The notes under the pieces: generated by a model
What the model saw: the letters and a program-made list of their open reading frames with translations, nothing else
The model's database searches: none
What the model was told of the DNA's origin: nothing
Program-made: the position numbers and the translations under genes
Shown: positions 1 to 7,293 of the stretch, in pieces
How positions within the stretch are numbered: position 1 is the first letter of the stretch
How the letters are laid out: each line of letters starts with the position of its first letter
Assembly: GCA_900549555.1 (NCBI GenBank)
Contig: UROO01000025.1
Span: 1 to 21,604, forward strand
DNA length: 21,604 nt
Source: an uncultured Collinsella sp.
Lineage (GTDB): Bacteria; Actinomycetota; Coriobacteriia; Coriobacteriales; Coriobacteriaceae
Direction: 5' to 3'

Positions 1-12
1 TATAAGAGACAG
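1..12. other. Residual Nextera transposase mosaic-end sequence at contig edge
   Basis: The first twelve bases, TATAAGAGACAG, are identical to the last twelve bases of the Tn5/Nextera mosaic-end adapter, and they sit exactly at the first base of the window. A chance match at the very edge is very unlikely. The simplest reading is untrimmed library adapter at the end of a draft contig, so these bases are probably not genomic. Bases 13..109, downstream of cbiO, hold no gene or clear terminator that I can support. Confidence 0.85.
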
Positions 13-109
13 GAATATTCCAACTTGGCATAGCCACCCCCGTAAAACCCGGATAACTATATCATTCACGGCAAGCCACGCGCACGGCCGCAGCCCTACT
101 ACGCAGCAA

Positions 110-880
110 CTATTCCGCAGTGCCGCTTTCGGTTCCATACGATGCCACGGGCGCCTCGACCACATGGTGATATCGATCGATATAGATGGCACGGGCACCC
201 AGGCGTCGCACCAAATCCTGGTGATGTGTGCTCATCAAGACCGTCTTACCCGCCGCGACGTAGGCCAGCAAGAAGTTGACCACGATGTCGCATGAATCCT
301 CGTCGAGCCCATTGGTAGGTTCGTCGAGGACCAAGATATCTGGGTTCATCGACACCACCGCAGCCAGCGCAACGCGCTTCTTTTGCCCGCCCGAGAGCTG
401 ATAGGGAGAGGCGTCGGCAAGGTCGGTAACCTGGAACAGCCCCATGGCATCGCGCACGCGGCGCTCGAGCTCGTCTGCCGGCAGCCCCATCTGGGCGGGG
501 CCAAACGCGACCTCCTCGCCGACCGTGGCGCAAAAGAGCTGCACATCGGCATTCTGGAACACAAAGCCCACGCGCTGATGAAAACGCTGAGCGGCCGCGG
601 AATCCTTTAGAAACGCCGCATCGATCACGTGCCCGTCAAACAGGTATGCCCCTGCGTCCGCGAGTTCAAGGCCGTTGATAAGGCGCATAATCGTCGTCTT
701 ACCGCAGCCGTTGGGACCGAGCAGGGCAACGAGTTCACCACGATCGACCTGCAGCGACACACCATCGACAACCGTATGCCCCGCATAGGAGAACACCACG
801 TCGCGTAGCTCGATGAGCGGCGCGACCTCGGAGCCGCCCGCACCGTTCGTGCCCGCCGCACTATTCATATCGATCGTCAA
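110..880 (-). CDS. cbiO: Energy-coupling factor ATPase of a nickel/cobalt transporter (CbiO/NikO)
   Basis: ABC ATPase of 256 residues that should power metal uptake through the CbiM/CbiQ membrane parts on the cytoplasmic face. Visible motifs in order: Walker A GPNGCGKT (55-62), Q-loop in VFQNADVQLF (Gln109), signature LSGGQKKR (162-169), Walker B LVLDEP (183-188) and H-loop His219 in STHHQD. FQNADVQLF is typical of ECF ATPases. The start is taken as TTG at 880 because GGGAAGGG lies about 7 bases upstream; the ATG at 868 is too far from that site. It is the last gene of cbiM-cbiQ-cbiO, 44 bases after cbiQ. A single ATPase with one CbiQ and a CbiM fits a dedicated group I ECF system. Whether it serves nickel or cobalt cannot be told from this subunit; the operator upstream of cbiM favours nickel. 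Confidence 0.93.
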   Translation of the reverse strand: MTIDMNSAAGTNGAGGSEVAPLIELRDVVFSYAGHTVVDGVSLQVDRGELVALLGPNGCGKTTIMRLINGLELADAGAYLFDGHVIDAAFLKDSAAAQRFHQRVGFVFQNADVQLFCATVGEEVAFGPAQMGLPADELERRVRDAMGLFQVTDLADASPYQLSGGQKKRVALAAVVSMNPDILVLDEPTNGLDEDSCDIVVNFLLAYVAAGKTVLMSTHHQDLVRRLGARAIYIDRYHHVVEAPVASYGTESGTAE

Positions 881-924
881 AACGTCGCCCTTCCCTACTC
901 ACATCGACGGCTCGGCCGCCCGCA

Positions 925-1767
925 CTAGAGCACGGCGCACAACACTGCCAGCAGCGCCACGCCGGCCGCATAGACCGCATCGCGCCAGCTAAACCCGGCG
1001 CGCGCGGGCGCCGGATACGTACCGGCAAAGCCGCGGCACAGCATAGCCTCGTCCATCGCGCGGCTACATTCCATCGCCTTGATAAAGGTCATGCCCATGA
1101 TACCCGCCAGCGAGTCGGTGCGCGAAAAACCCGCAGACGCACGACCCACGCTGCGCAGCATGACCGATTCGCACAAATTGTGCGCCGTGCGACCCAGCAC
1201 CTCGATGTGCTTGAGCGCCATATCAAACGTAAAGATAACTTCGTCGGGTAGATGCAGCATCTTGAGCGCCGCCGACATGCGGCTCCACGTGAGAGTCCAC
1301 GAAACGCCCAGCACCAGCGTCACGTTGATGAAGGTCTTAAGCGCAATCTTGAGCATGGCGCCCGCGGCAGAAGCGTCCAGCAGCAAGGCGGGCAGCGCCA
1401 GAACCACCGCGAGCCCTGCAGCGCCAAGCGCCGGCACAAAGGTTGCCCGCAGCCCGCGTACGGGGCGCACGGCAACGAGCACCAGCGCGATAGCCGCCAT
1501 CAACATGAGATACAGCGGACTCTGCGTCAGACACACGCACAGGACGCAAACGAACATCCCCACCAGGCGCACCGGAGCCGAAACGCAAGAAAGGGCGCGG
1601 TCGACCATCGACCCGCCCTCGTGCGCGCCTCCACCCAGGCGAACCCGCTCAAGCAGGCTCGCCAGGTGCAGGACATTCTTTTGCATCACACGATGCCGAG
1701 CCCCCGCGGGCTCGTATCGCTGCTCGACCGCAAGCCAGCTAGGCAGCTCGGCTATTGCCATGAGCAC
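925..1767 (-). CDS. cbiQ: Energy-coupling factor transmembrane protein CbiQ/NikQ
   Basis: Membrane T-component linking the CbiO ATPase to the CbiM substrate-binding subunit. The protein is about 280 residues and has several hydrophobic helices, roughly residues 65-82, 85-100, 108-130 and 140-160, with a last one at the C-terminus. The C-terminal cytoplasmic part carries AMDEAMLCRGFAG, the Ala-Arg-Gly type coupling motif of ECF T-components that contacts the ATPase. Possible starts are GTG at 1767, with AAGGA 5 bases upstream, and ATG at 1761, 11 bases from the same site; the better spacing favours 1767. The start lies inside the end of cbiM, an overlap of 23-29 bases that implies translational coupling. 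The family call is firm, the exact start less so. Confidence 0.9.
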   Translation of the reverse strand: MLMAIAELPSWLAVEQRYEPAGARHRVMQKNVLHLASLLERVRLGGGAHEGGSMVDRALSCVSAPVRLVGMFVCVLCVCLTQSPLYLMLMAAIALVLVAVRPVRGLRATFVPALGAAGLAVVLALPALLLDASAAGAMLKIALKTFINVTLVLGVSWTLTWSRMSAALKMLHLPDEVIFTFDMALKHIEVLGRTAHNLCESVMLRSVGRASAGFSRTDSLAGIMGMTFIKAMECSRAMDEAMLCRGFAGTYPAPARAGFSWRDAVYAAGVALLAVLCAVL

Positions 1768-2824
1768 CGCTTTCCTTGACCGTCAGCGAGACCAGGCGGA
1801 ATGCGATGGTGAGCACCGCCACGCCAATCACGCCCGAAAGAATATACATCGCGGCCTGGCCGGCAAAGCCAAGGCCCTGCTCCTCGGAATAGGCCTGCAG
1901 ATAATCGCCCGTGGGCAGAGCGTCTGCAAAGGTCGGGGTATCGAGGCCGACCGAAGCCTGCAGGCTGTTGTCGCCAGCCTCCTGAACGGCAGTCGCGGCG
2001 CCCTCGGCGTCCCACTCGCCCCAGGCGTCACCCGTGGCTAGCAGGCCCAGCGGCGTGGCTACGACAAGCACGGCGACCAGGATGAGCGTGGGGACCAGCG
2101 AGGTCTTCTTGGCAGCAGCGCCCTCGGCAGCAAGCTGGCCATCGACGGCCTCGGGCCCGACGATAACGCTCGGCGCCGTCTTCTTGATAAAGCCGTAGAT
2201 GGCGGCCGTCGCCACGCCCTCGACCACGCCGGCAACCAGCATATGCGGGATCAACATTGCCGGAATAGCCACGGACAGCGGGAAGGGGCAGTACAGTGGA
2301 GCACCCGAGGCGTTGGTGAAGAGCATCGGCTGAATACCAAACTCGATTGCCGCGCACAGGGCCGCCAGGCACAGGCCGACCCAGCCGCTTACGATAGCCG
2401 AAACCGAGGTGCCCCAGCTCTTGTCGTGCAAACGGCTGTTGAGCGCACGGAACACGACAGCAGCGGCAAACGGCAGCACGAAGGCCATGTTAAAGCAGTT
2501 GGCGCCAAAGGACAGAATGCCGCCGTCGCCAAACAGCAGCGCCTGCAGCGCCAGCGCGACCGAAACCGCAATGGCCGCGGCCTCGGGGCCTAGCAGCAGC
2601 GCAATGAGGGCGCCGCCGACGGCGTGACCCGTGGTGCCGCCGGGCAACGGCACGTTGAACATCATGAGCAGGAAGGAGAACGCGGCGCAGATGCCCAGGA
2701 AAGCCATGTGCTCGCGATCGAGCGTGGCGCGCACCTTCTTGATGCAGTGGACCCAAACGGGCACCATTGCCACCGCCATGACGGCATCGGTCTGCGGGGA
2801 CAGATAATTATCTGGAATGTGCAT
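1739..2824 (-). CDS. cbiM: Nickel/cobalt ECF transporter substrate-binding subunit CbiM/NikM fused to a CbiN/PDGLE-like domain
   Basis: Integral membrane S-component of 361 residues. It begins MHIPDNYLSP; in this family the Met1-His2 end supplies ligands to the bound Ni2+ or Co2+. The core, about residues 1-220, holds the conserved LPGGTTGHAVGG loop and the LLFGDGGILSFGANCFNMA segment, both hallmarks of CbiM/NikM. After a charged linker near residue 230 there is an extra transmembrane helix, a periplasmic segment with the GDAWGEWD motif and a final helix (about 325-350). This is the layout of a fused CbiN/NikN (PDGLE-type) domain and explains why no separate cbiN gene is present. The ATG at 2824 has GGGAGG five bases upstream. 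It is the first gene of its operon, behind a promoter and a NikR-like palindrome. Confidence 0.93.
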   Translation of the reverse strand: MHIPDNYLSPQTDAVMAVAMVPVWVHCIKKVRATLDREHMAFLGICAAFSFLLMMFNVPLPGGTTGHAVGGALIALLLGPEAAAIAVSVALALQALLFGDGGILSFGANCFNMAFVLPFAAAVVFRALNSRLHDKSWGTSVSAIVSGWVGLCLAALCAAIEFGIQPMLFTNASGAPLYCPFPLSVAIPAMLIPHMLVAGVVEGVATAAIYGFIKKTAPSVIVGPEAVDGQLAAEGAAAKKTSLVPTLILVAVLVVATPLGLLATGDAWGEWDAEGAATAVQEAGDNSLQASVGLDTPTFADALPTGDYLQAYSEEQGLGFAGQAAMYILSGVIGVAVLTIAFRLVSLTVKESGAHGNSRAA

Positions 2825-2881
2825 GTACGCCTCCCGGTTGTCGGCGCACAGAATTGCAACGCCGCTTAAATCGCCTTGTCA

Positions 2882-2909
2882 GTGTTACGTATTGTCAGAT
2901 TCGTAACAC
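2882..2909. promoter_or_regulatory. Candidate NikR-type operator of the cbiMQO operon
   Basis: A perfect inverted repeat, GTGTTACG-N12-CGTAACAC, can be written GTGTTAC-N14-GTAACAC. From memory of comparative studies of nickel regulons, this is the alternative NikR consensus GTGTTAC-N13/14-GTAACAC described for Desulfovibrio and relatives. It lies about 11 bases downstream of the predicted -10 box and about 58 bases before the cbiM start, which suits repression by blocking transcription. The palindrome is seen directly; the NikR assignment is inferred from motif match and context, and no nikR gene lies in the window. Confidence 0.6.
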
Positions 2910-2919
2910 GCCGCGGGCT

Positions 2920-2948
2920 ATCATAGCAAAACGGCGCGCTGCCGACAA
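2920..2948 (-). promoter_or_regulatory. Predicted sigma-70-type promoter of cbiMQO
   Basis: On the minus strand TTGTCG (2948..2943) and TATGAT (2925..2920) are separated by 17 bases; the boxes match the housekeeping consensus at 4/6 and 5/6. Transcription should start near 2910-2914, at the edge of the palindromic operator. The -35 box lies in the loop of the upstream pheT terminator hairpin, so the two elements are interlocked. Confidence 0.55.
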
Positions 2949-2960
2949 AACAGCACGCCG
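2927..2960 (-). terminator. Rho-independent terminator of the pheST operon
   Basis: On the minus strand CGGCGTGCTG (2960..2951) pairs with CAGCGCGCCG (2941..2932) in a 10-bp stem with one G-T wobble and a nine-base loop, followed by TTTT. It lies about 112 bases downstream of the pheT stop and is the only hairpin with a T-tract in this gap. Confidence 0.65.
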
Positions 2961-3021
2961 TTATGTAATGCGCGTGTCATATATGCAGGCTCAGCAATGC
3001 CTTTTCCAAACACTGCGGTCA

Positions 3022-3057
3022 CGCAGGGCCCCACAGCAACTGCCGAGGGGTCCTGCG
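3022..3057 (-). other. Inverted repeat just downstream of pheT
   Basis: The arms CGCAGGACCCC and GGGGCCCTGCG (minus strand) pair over 11 positions with one A-C mismatch and a 14-base loop, starting 15 bases after the pheT stop. No T-tract follows. The 3' arm can instead form a small competing hairpin, CTGCG-TGAC-CGCAG. It may protect the mRNA 3' end or help termination; its function is not clear. Confidence 0.45.
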
Positions 3058-3072
3058 CTCCCGGCGCAAGCC

Positions 3073-5526
3073 CTAGCCGCGGACCTCGCCGTTTACGCCC
3101 TTGCACACCTTGGTGACGATCTTCTGGTGCGCCTTCTCAACCTCTTCGCTGGTGAGCGTATGGTCGTCGGAGCGATACGTAAGCGCAAAGGCCATGGACT
3201 TCTTGCCCGCTCCGATGCGGATGGGATCGCGGTAGACGTCGAACAGGCGCACGCCCTCGAGCAGCTTGCCGCCGGCGCTGGTAATGCGGCGCTCAAGATC
3301 CTCGCAGGTCACGGAGTTATCGACCACGATAGCAAGGTCGTGCTCAACGGCAGGGTACTGCGAGAACTCGCGGTAGTTCTCCTGGTTGCGGGCGCCCTTG
3401 ATTAGCTTGTCCAAGTCGAGCTCAAAGGCAACGACGACCTCGTCGATGCCAATGGCTTCGCGCGCCTCGGGGTGGATCTCGCCGACCCAGCCCAGCACGG
3501 TGCCGCCGGACAGAACCTCGGCCGCACGACCCGGCTGCAGGAAGGCATAGCCCTCGCCCTCGACGGGACGGAAGCGAACCTTCTCGATACGCAGCTGGGC
3601 CAGCAGCTCCTCGACAATGCCCTTGCCAAAGAAGAAGCGCAGCTTGCGGTACTTCATGTTCCAGGACCGCTCGCTCCACTGGCCCGAGAGCACACCCGCC
3701 ACGGACTTCGTCTCCTTGGGCAGGCTGGCGTTCTCGCGACCGTGGAACAGGCTGCCGACCTCATACAGGTGCACGTTGGGCGTACCGTGTGCCTCGTTGT
3801 AGGCCACGGACTGCAGCAAGCCCGGCAGCAGCGAACGACGCATCTCGGTCTGCTCGGCTACCAGCGGATTCATGAGCACCACGGGGCAACCGCGGCCCTC
3901 GGTGGACATACCGATCTTCTCCAGGTCGCCCGGAGCGGCAAAGCCAAAGGTCGTGGTCTCGTTGAGGCCGCAGGCGCGCAGAATCTCGCCGACCTTGCGG
4001 GTGAGCTTCTGCTCGCGGGTCAGGCCGCCGATGTGGTTCTTGGCAGCCGGGATGGTCGCCGTCACGCGGCCCATGCCCCATAGGCGCAGGACCTCCTCGA
4101 TCAGATCGATCTCGCGCGGCAGGTCGGGGCGGAAGCTCGGCGGAGTGACCATAAAGTCCTCGCCGTCGCGCTCGACGGTGCAGCCCAGGCGAGTGAGCGA
4201 ACGCTCGATAAAATCGGGCTCGATGTCGGCGCCGCAGATGGCATGCACGCGGGCCAGGCGCAGCTTAATGCTATCGATGGTCTTGGGCGCGGGGAAAACG
4301 TCAACGTAGCCGGGAGCGACCTCGCCGCCGGCGATCTCCTCGATGAGCGCGCACGTGACGTTGGCGACATCCACGCAGCCGGTCTCGTCGACCTGGCGCT
4401 CAAAGCGGATGGAAGCATCCGAGATCAGCGACAGGTCGCGGCTGGTGTGCGAGGTGCGACCGGCGTTGAAGCAGGCGCTCTCGACCATCACGTCGACGGT
4501 GTCGTCCTCGATCTCGGAATCCATGCCGCCCATAACGCCGGCCAGCGCCACGGGACGCTCGCCGTCGGTGATGAGGCCCATGCCGGCGTCGAGCACGCGC
4601 TCCTCGCCGTCGAGGGTCGTGAACTTCTCGTCCTGCTGGGCGGCGCGAACCACCACGCAACGCCTGCCATCGCGCTCGGCAAAGGTGTCCAGGTCAAAGG
4701 CGTGCAGCGGCTGACCGGTGAGCATCATCACATAGTTGGTGATGTCGACGATGTTGTTGTGCGGACGCACGCCCAGGGCGTTGAGGCGCTTGACCATCCA
4801 GTCGGGCGAGGGCCCGACCTTCACGTTGCGCACGATGCGGGCGACGTAGCGGTCGCACAGGCCCTCGTCGGCAATCTCGACGGAAAGCTCGTCGTCGGTC
4901 GCGCGGCCGGTCTCGGCCTTGATGACGGGCAGCTCAACGTGAAAATCGCGGTCGAAGATGGCGCCGGTCTCGCGGGCCATGCCAATCATGGACAGGCAGT
5001 CGGGGCGGTTGGGCGTGATCTCGCAGTCGAGCACGGTGTCGCTCGAGCCCACGTACTCGGCAAACGGCATGCCGCAGGGCGTATCCTCGGGCAGAATCAT
5101 GATGCCGGAGTGGTCGCCGCCCAGGCCGAGCTCGCGCGCAGAGCAGTTCATGCCCATGGACACGACGCCGCGAAGCTTGCTCTTCTTGATCTTGACGTCG
5201 CCGGGCAGAACAGCGCCGATCATGGCCGTGACGATGTGGTCGCCGGCCTCGAAGTTCTGCGCGCCGCAGACGATCTGCAGCGGGGCGGGGTTGCCATCAG
5301 CGTCGAGGTTCTTGTCACCCACGTCGACCGAGCACACATACATGTGGTCGCTATCGGGGTGTGGGGTCTTGGTGAGCACCTTGGCAGTCACCACGTGGTC
5401 GAGGGACTCGCCCACGGTGTCGATCGCCTCGACCTCGGTGCCGGTACGGATATATTCGTCCGAAAGGGTCTTGGGATCCTCCGGAATATCGATCATGGTC
5501 TTGAGCCAGTCGTAAGAAACACGCAT
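3073..5526 (-). CDS. pheT: Phenylalanine--tRNA ligase beta subunit
   Basis: Beta chain (817 residues) of the alpha2-beta2 enzyme that charges tRNA-Phe in the cytoplasm. The domain order is the standard bacterial one: an EMAP/OB tRNA-binding domain at about 38-150 with the IVCGAQNF and MGMNCSARELGL motifs, the B3/B4 editing region at about 200-380, B5 at about 400-475, a catalytic-like core to about 715, and a C-terminal ferredoxin-fold anticodon-binding domain (about 722-817) starting at the YREFSQYPAVEHDLAIVVD stretch. The length is normal for the long bacterial form. The ATG at 5526 has AAAGGAGAG a few bases upstream. It follows pheS after an unusually long 184-base spacer that holds a folded element, and should share the T-box-controlled transcript. 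Confidence 0.97.
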   Translation of the reverse strand: MRVSYDWLKTMIDIPEDPKTLSDEYIRTGTEVEAIDTVGESLDHVVTAKVLTKTPHPDSDHMYVCSVDVGDKNLDADGNPAPLQIVCGAQNFEAGDHIVTAMIGAVLPGDVKIKKSKLRGVVSMGMNCSARELGLGGDHSGIMILPEDTPCGMPFAEYVGSSDTVLDCEITPNRPDCLSMIGMARETGAIFDRDFHVELPVIKAETGRATDDELSVEIADEGLCDRYVARIVRNVKVGPSPDWMVKRLNALGVRPHNNIVDITNYVMMLTGQPLHAFDLDTFAERDGRRCVVVRAAQQDEKFTTLDGEERVLDAGMGLITDGERPVALAGVMGGMDSEIEDDTVDVMVESACFNAGRTSHTSRDLSLISDASIRFERQVDETGCVDVANVTCALIEEIAGGEVAPGYVDVFPAPKTIDSIKLRLARVHAICGADIEPDFIERSLTRLGCTVERDGEDFMVTPPSFRPDLPREIDLIEEVLRLWGMGRVTATIPAAKNHIGGLTREQKLTRKVGEILRACGLNETTTFGFAAPGDLEKIGMSTEGRGCPVVLMNPLVAEQTEMRRSLLPGLLQSVAYNEAHGTPNVHLYEVGSLFHGRENASLPKETKSVAGVLSGQWSERSWNMKYRKLRFFFGKGIVEELLAQLRIEKVRFRPVEGEGYAFLQPGRAAEVLSGGTVLGWVGEIHPEAREAIGIDEVVVAFELDLDKLIKGARNQENYREFSQYPAVEHDLAIVVDNSVTCEDLERRITSAGGKLLEGVRLFDVYRDPIRIGAGKKSMAFALTYRSDDHTLTSEEVEKAHQKIVTKVCKGVNGEVRG

Positions 5527-5613
5527 CTAGCTCTCCTTTCATACTGAAAGCCTGCGAAGAGATGCAGGTGGAAACTTCAACTTTGTGAACATTCCTTACA
5601 AAGCGAGGGTTGT

Positions 5614-5698
5614 CCAAGTGCGGCAGATCGGCCCGAAAGAGGAGCGCCGCGTACTTTGGTACGCAAGCGACGAATGAGCGCCGAGGTGCCGTGCTTGG
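5614..5698. repeat. Structured, possibly dispersed element in the pheS-pheT spacer
   Basis: The ends CCAAGTGCGGCA (5614..5625) and TGCCGTGCTTGG (5687..5698) pair at 10 of 12 positions and enclose a perfect hairpin GCGTAC-TTTG-GTACGC (5649..5664) plus a direct repeat GAGCGCCG. The layout resembles an extragenic palindromic repeat or a tiny non-autonomous element dropped into the operon. That it recurs elsewhere in the genome is an untested inference. There is no T-tract, so it is unlikely to be a terminator. Confidence 0.45.
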
Positions 5699-5710
5699 GC
5701 AAGCCGCAGC

Positions 5711-6787
5711 CTAGAACTGATTCAAGAAGCGCATATCGCCCGTCATGAGAGTTCTGAGGTCCGGCAGGTCGTAGCGCAGGGCCGCGACGCGCTCGGCGCC
5801 AATACCAAAGGCGAAGCCGGTGTACTTCTCGGGGTCGATGCCGCAGTTGATAAGGACGTTGGGGTCGACCATACCGCAGCCCAGGATCTCGATCCAGCCG
5901 CTGTGCTTGCAGAAGTTGCAGCCCTTGCCGCCGCAGACGTGGCAGCTCACGTCCACCTCGCAGGAAGGCTCGGTGAAGGGGAAGAAGTGCGGGCGATAGC
6001 GCGTCTTGCGGTCCTCGCCAAACATGCACTTAACAAAGTAGTCGAGCGTGCCCTTAAGATCGCCAAAGGTGATGCCCTCGTCGACGACCAGGCCCTCGAT
6101 CTGGTTGAACTGCGGCAGGTGGCAGGCGTCGGCCGTGTCGGGACGATAGACGGTGCCCGGGCAGATCATGTAGATGGGCGGCTTCTGCGACTCCATGGTG
6201 TGGATCTGCACGCCCGAAGTCTGGGTGCGCAGCAGTACGTCGGACTCGCCGTGGGCGTGAGCCTCGGGGTGCGCGACGCTGCCGGGGTTGTTGTCGACCA
6301 CGTAGAAGGTATCGCGAGCCGAGCGGCTCGGATGATCCATGGGGGCATTGAGCGCGGTGAAGTTGTAGTAGGAGGTGTCGACCATGGGGCCGGACTCGAC
6401 GGTGTAGCCGATACCGCAGAAGATGTCCTCAGCCTCCTCGATGATCTGCTTGATCAGGTGCTGGTGACCGATCTGCGGTCGGATGCCCGGCAGCGTGATG
6501 TCGACGGCCTCGTGCTCGAGTGCGTGCTTGAGGGCGGCGGCCTTCATCTCGGTGGTACGCTCGTCGAGCATGCCCTCGATCAGCTGGCGCATCTCGTTGG
6601 CGCGCTTGCCCATCACGGGACGATCCTCGGGGGCGAGCTTGCCCATCATGCGCATCAGGCCGGTGATGCGACCTTTGCGGCCGAGCAGCTCAACGCGCGC
6701 AGCCTCGAGCTTGGCGGCGTCGTCGGCGCTTGCGACGAGCTCCTTGGCCTCTTCCTCGAGTTTGACCAGATCATCAATCAGACTCAT
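5711..6787 (-). CDS. pheS: Phenylalanine--tRNA ligase alpha subunit
   Basis: Catalytic alpha chain of 358 residues. Residues 1-90 form the N-terminal coiled-coil arm that contacts tRNA. The class II core follows: LPGIRPQIGHQHLI at about 99-112, motif 2 region YRPDTADACHLPQFNQIEGL (about 214-232), and motif 3 GFAFGIGAERVAALRYDL (about 324-341). A Cys cluster at 282, 285, 290 and 293 (CHVCGGKGCNFC) precedes GWIEILGCGMVDPNVL, as in many other bacterial PheS proteins. The frame stays open upstream to 7153, but ATG 6787 is the real start: it has an AAGGGAAG ribosome site a few bases upstream, gives the family length, and the upstream stretch is the T-box leader. Expression should rise when uncharged tRNA-Phe accumulates. 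Confidence 0.97.
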   Translation of the reverse strand: MSLIDDLVKLEEEAKELVASADDAAKLEAARVELLGRKGRITGLMRMMGKLAPEDRPVMGKRANEMRQLIEGMLDERTTEMKAAALKHALEHEAVDITLPGIRPQIGHQHLIKQIIEEAEDIFCGIGYTVESGPMVDTSYYNFTALNAPMDHPSRSARDTFYVVDNNPGSVAHPEAHAHGESDVLLRTQTSGVQIHTMESQKPPIYMICPGTVYRPDTADACHLPQFNQIEGLVVDEGITFGDLKGTLDYFVKCMFGEDRKTRYRPHFFPFTEPSCEVDVSCHVCGGKGCNFCKHSGWIEILGCGMVDPNVLINCGIDPEKYTGFAFGIGAERVAALRYDLPDLRTLMTGDMRFLNQF

Positions 6788-6873
6788 GTCTTCCCTTTCG
6801 TCTCTCGCGCTCCCCGCTTGCCGAGGCGGCTGCCGCCGTCTGACATTGCGAAAACGCGGCCCGGTTCGGTAAC

Positions 6874-6915
6874 AAAAAAACCGTCCTCGGGCATGTGCAT
6901 TGCCCAAGGACGGTT
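6874..6915 (-). terminator. T-box attenuator terminator upstream of pheS
   Basis: On the minus strand ACCGTCCTTGGGCA pairs with TGCCCGAGGACGGT around a seven-base loop (ATGCACA), a 14-bp stem with one wobble, followed by seven Ts. The 5' arm lies directly after the T-box core, so formation of the antiterminator excludes this stem. This is the normal T-box switch arrangement. Confidence 0.93.
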
Positions 6916-7155
6916 GAATTCCGCGGTACCACCTTGTTTGACCCGACGGATGTCTGGCCCGCCGCGCCCACTCTTTGCCCCTTGTCGCGAGGCTCACGGC
7001 TTCCCTACTGGGGACATCGCCGCCGCTGGCCGCGCGCCCGTTGAGGTCGCTGCTCGGGAGTGAACGCTTGGCCCTTGTCACCGCAGGAAGGCTTGCAGCC
7101 CATGACCTTCCCTCTCTTGCCGGCGACGCGGCGGGCAAAACCCTCTCCGTCAACG
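6874..7155 (-). promoter_or_regulatory. T-box riboswitch leader of pheST (tRNA-Phe sensing)
   Basis: On the minus strand this leader carries the T-box core AAGGTGGTACCGCGG (about 6935..6921), whose bulge pairs with the free CCA end of uncharged tRNA. Stem I starts near 7152 (GACGGAG), has the typical distal loop GGCTGCAAGCC closed by GGAAGG/CCTTCC, and returns with CTCCCG. The candidate specifier is TTC at 7064..7062 followed by A, a Phe codon that fits the gene it controls. The leader ends in the terminator at 6874..6915. The 5' end is approximate: a weak -10 (TATCCT, 7172..7167) is visible, but I see no convincing -35. This leader accounts for most of the 506-base gap between pheS and the divergent peptidase gene. 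Confidence 0.92.
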
Positions 7156-7293
7156 CATTGGGCTATAGGATAACACATTCTGCGTGTGCATCGCCGCGTT
7201 CCGTTTTGTTCGTGCTGGGTACAAGGCAGGTAGCTGTGCAAACTGGCCGCGCCGCCGCGTGCGACGGGCGACCTGCGAGATCAAGGATATGGT

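Noticed and set aside
2825..3072. Cobalamin riboswitch upstream of cbiM
   Set aside because: No B12-box-like sequence is seen in the leader, and the distance between the predicted transcription start and the gene is too short for one.
4243..7063. Long plus-strand frames opposite pheT (4243..5547) and pheS (5903..7063)
   Set aside because: Both mirror well-conserved synthetase genes, and their products are His/Val/Leu-rich without recognisable motifs.
6788..7153. N-terminal extension of pheS
   Set aside because: The frame is open but crosses the T-box leader and its terminator. The ATG at 6787 has a ribosome site and gives the normal protein length.
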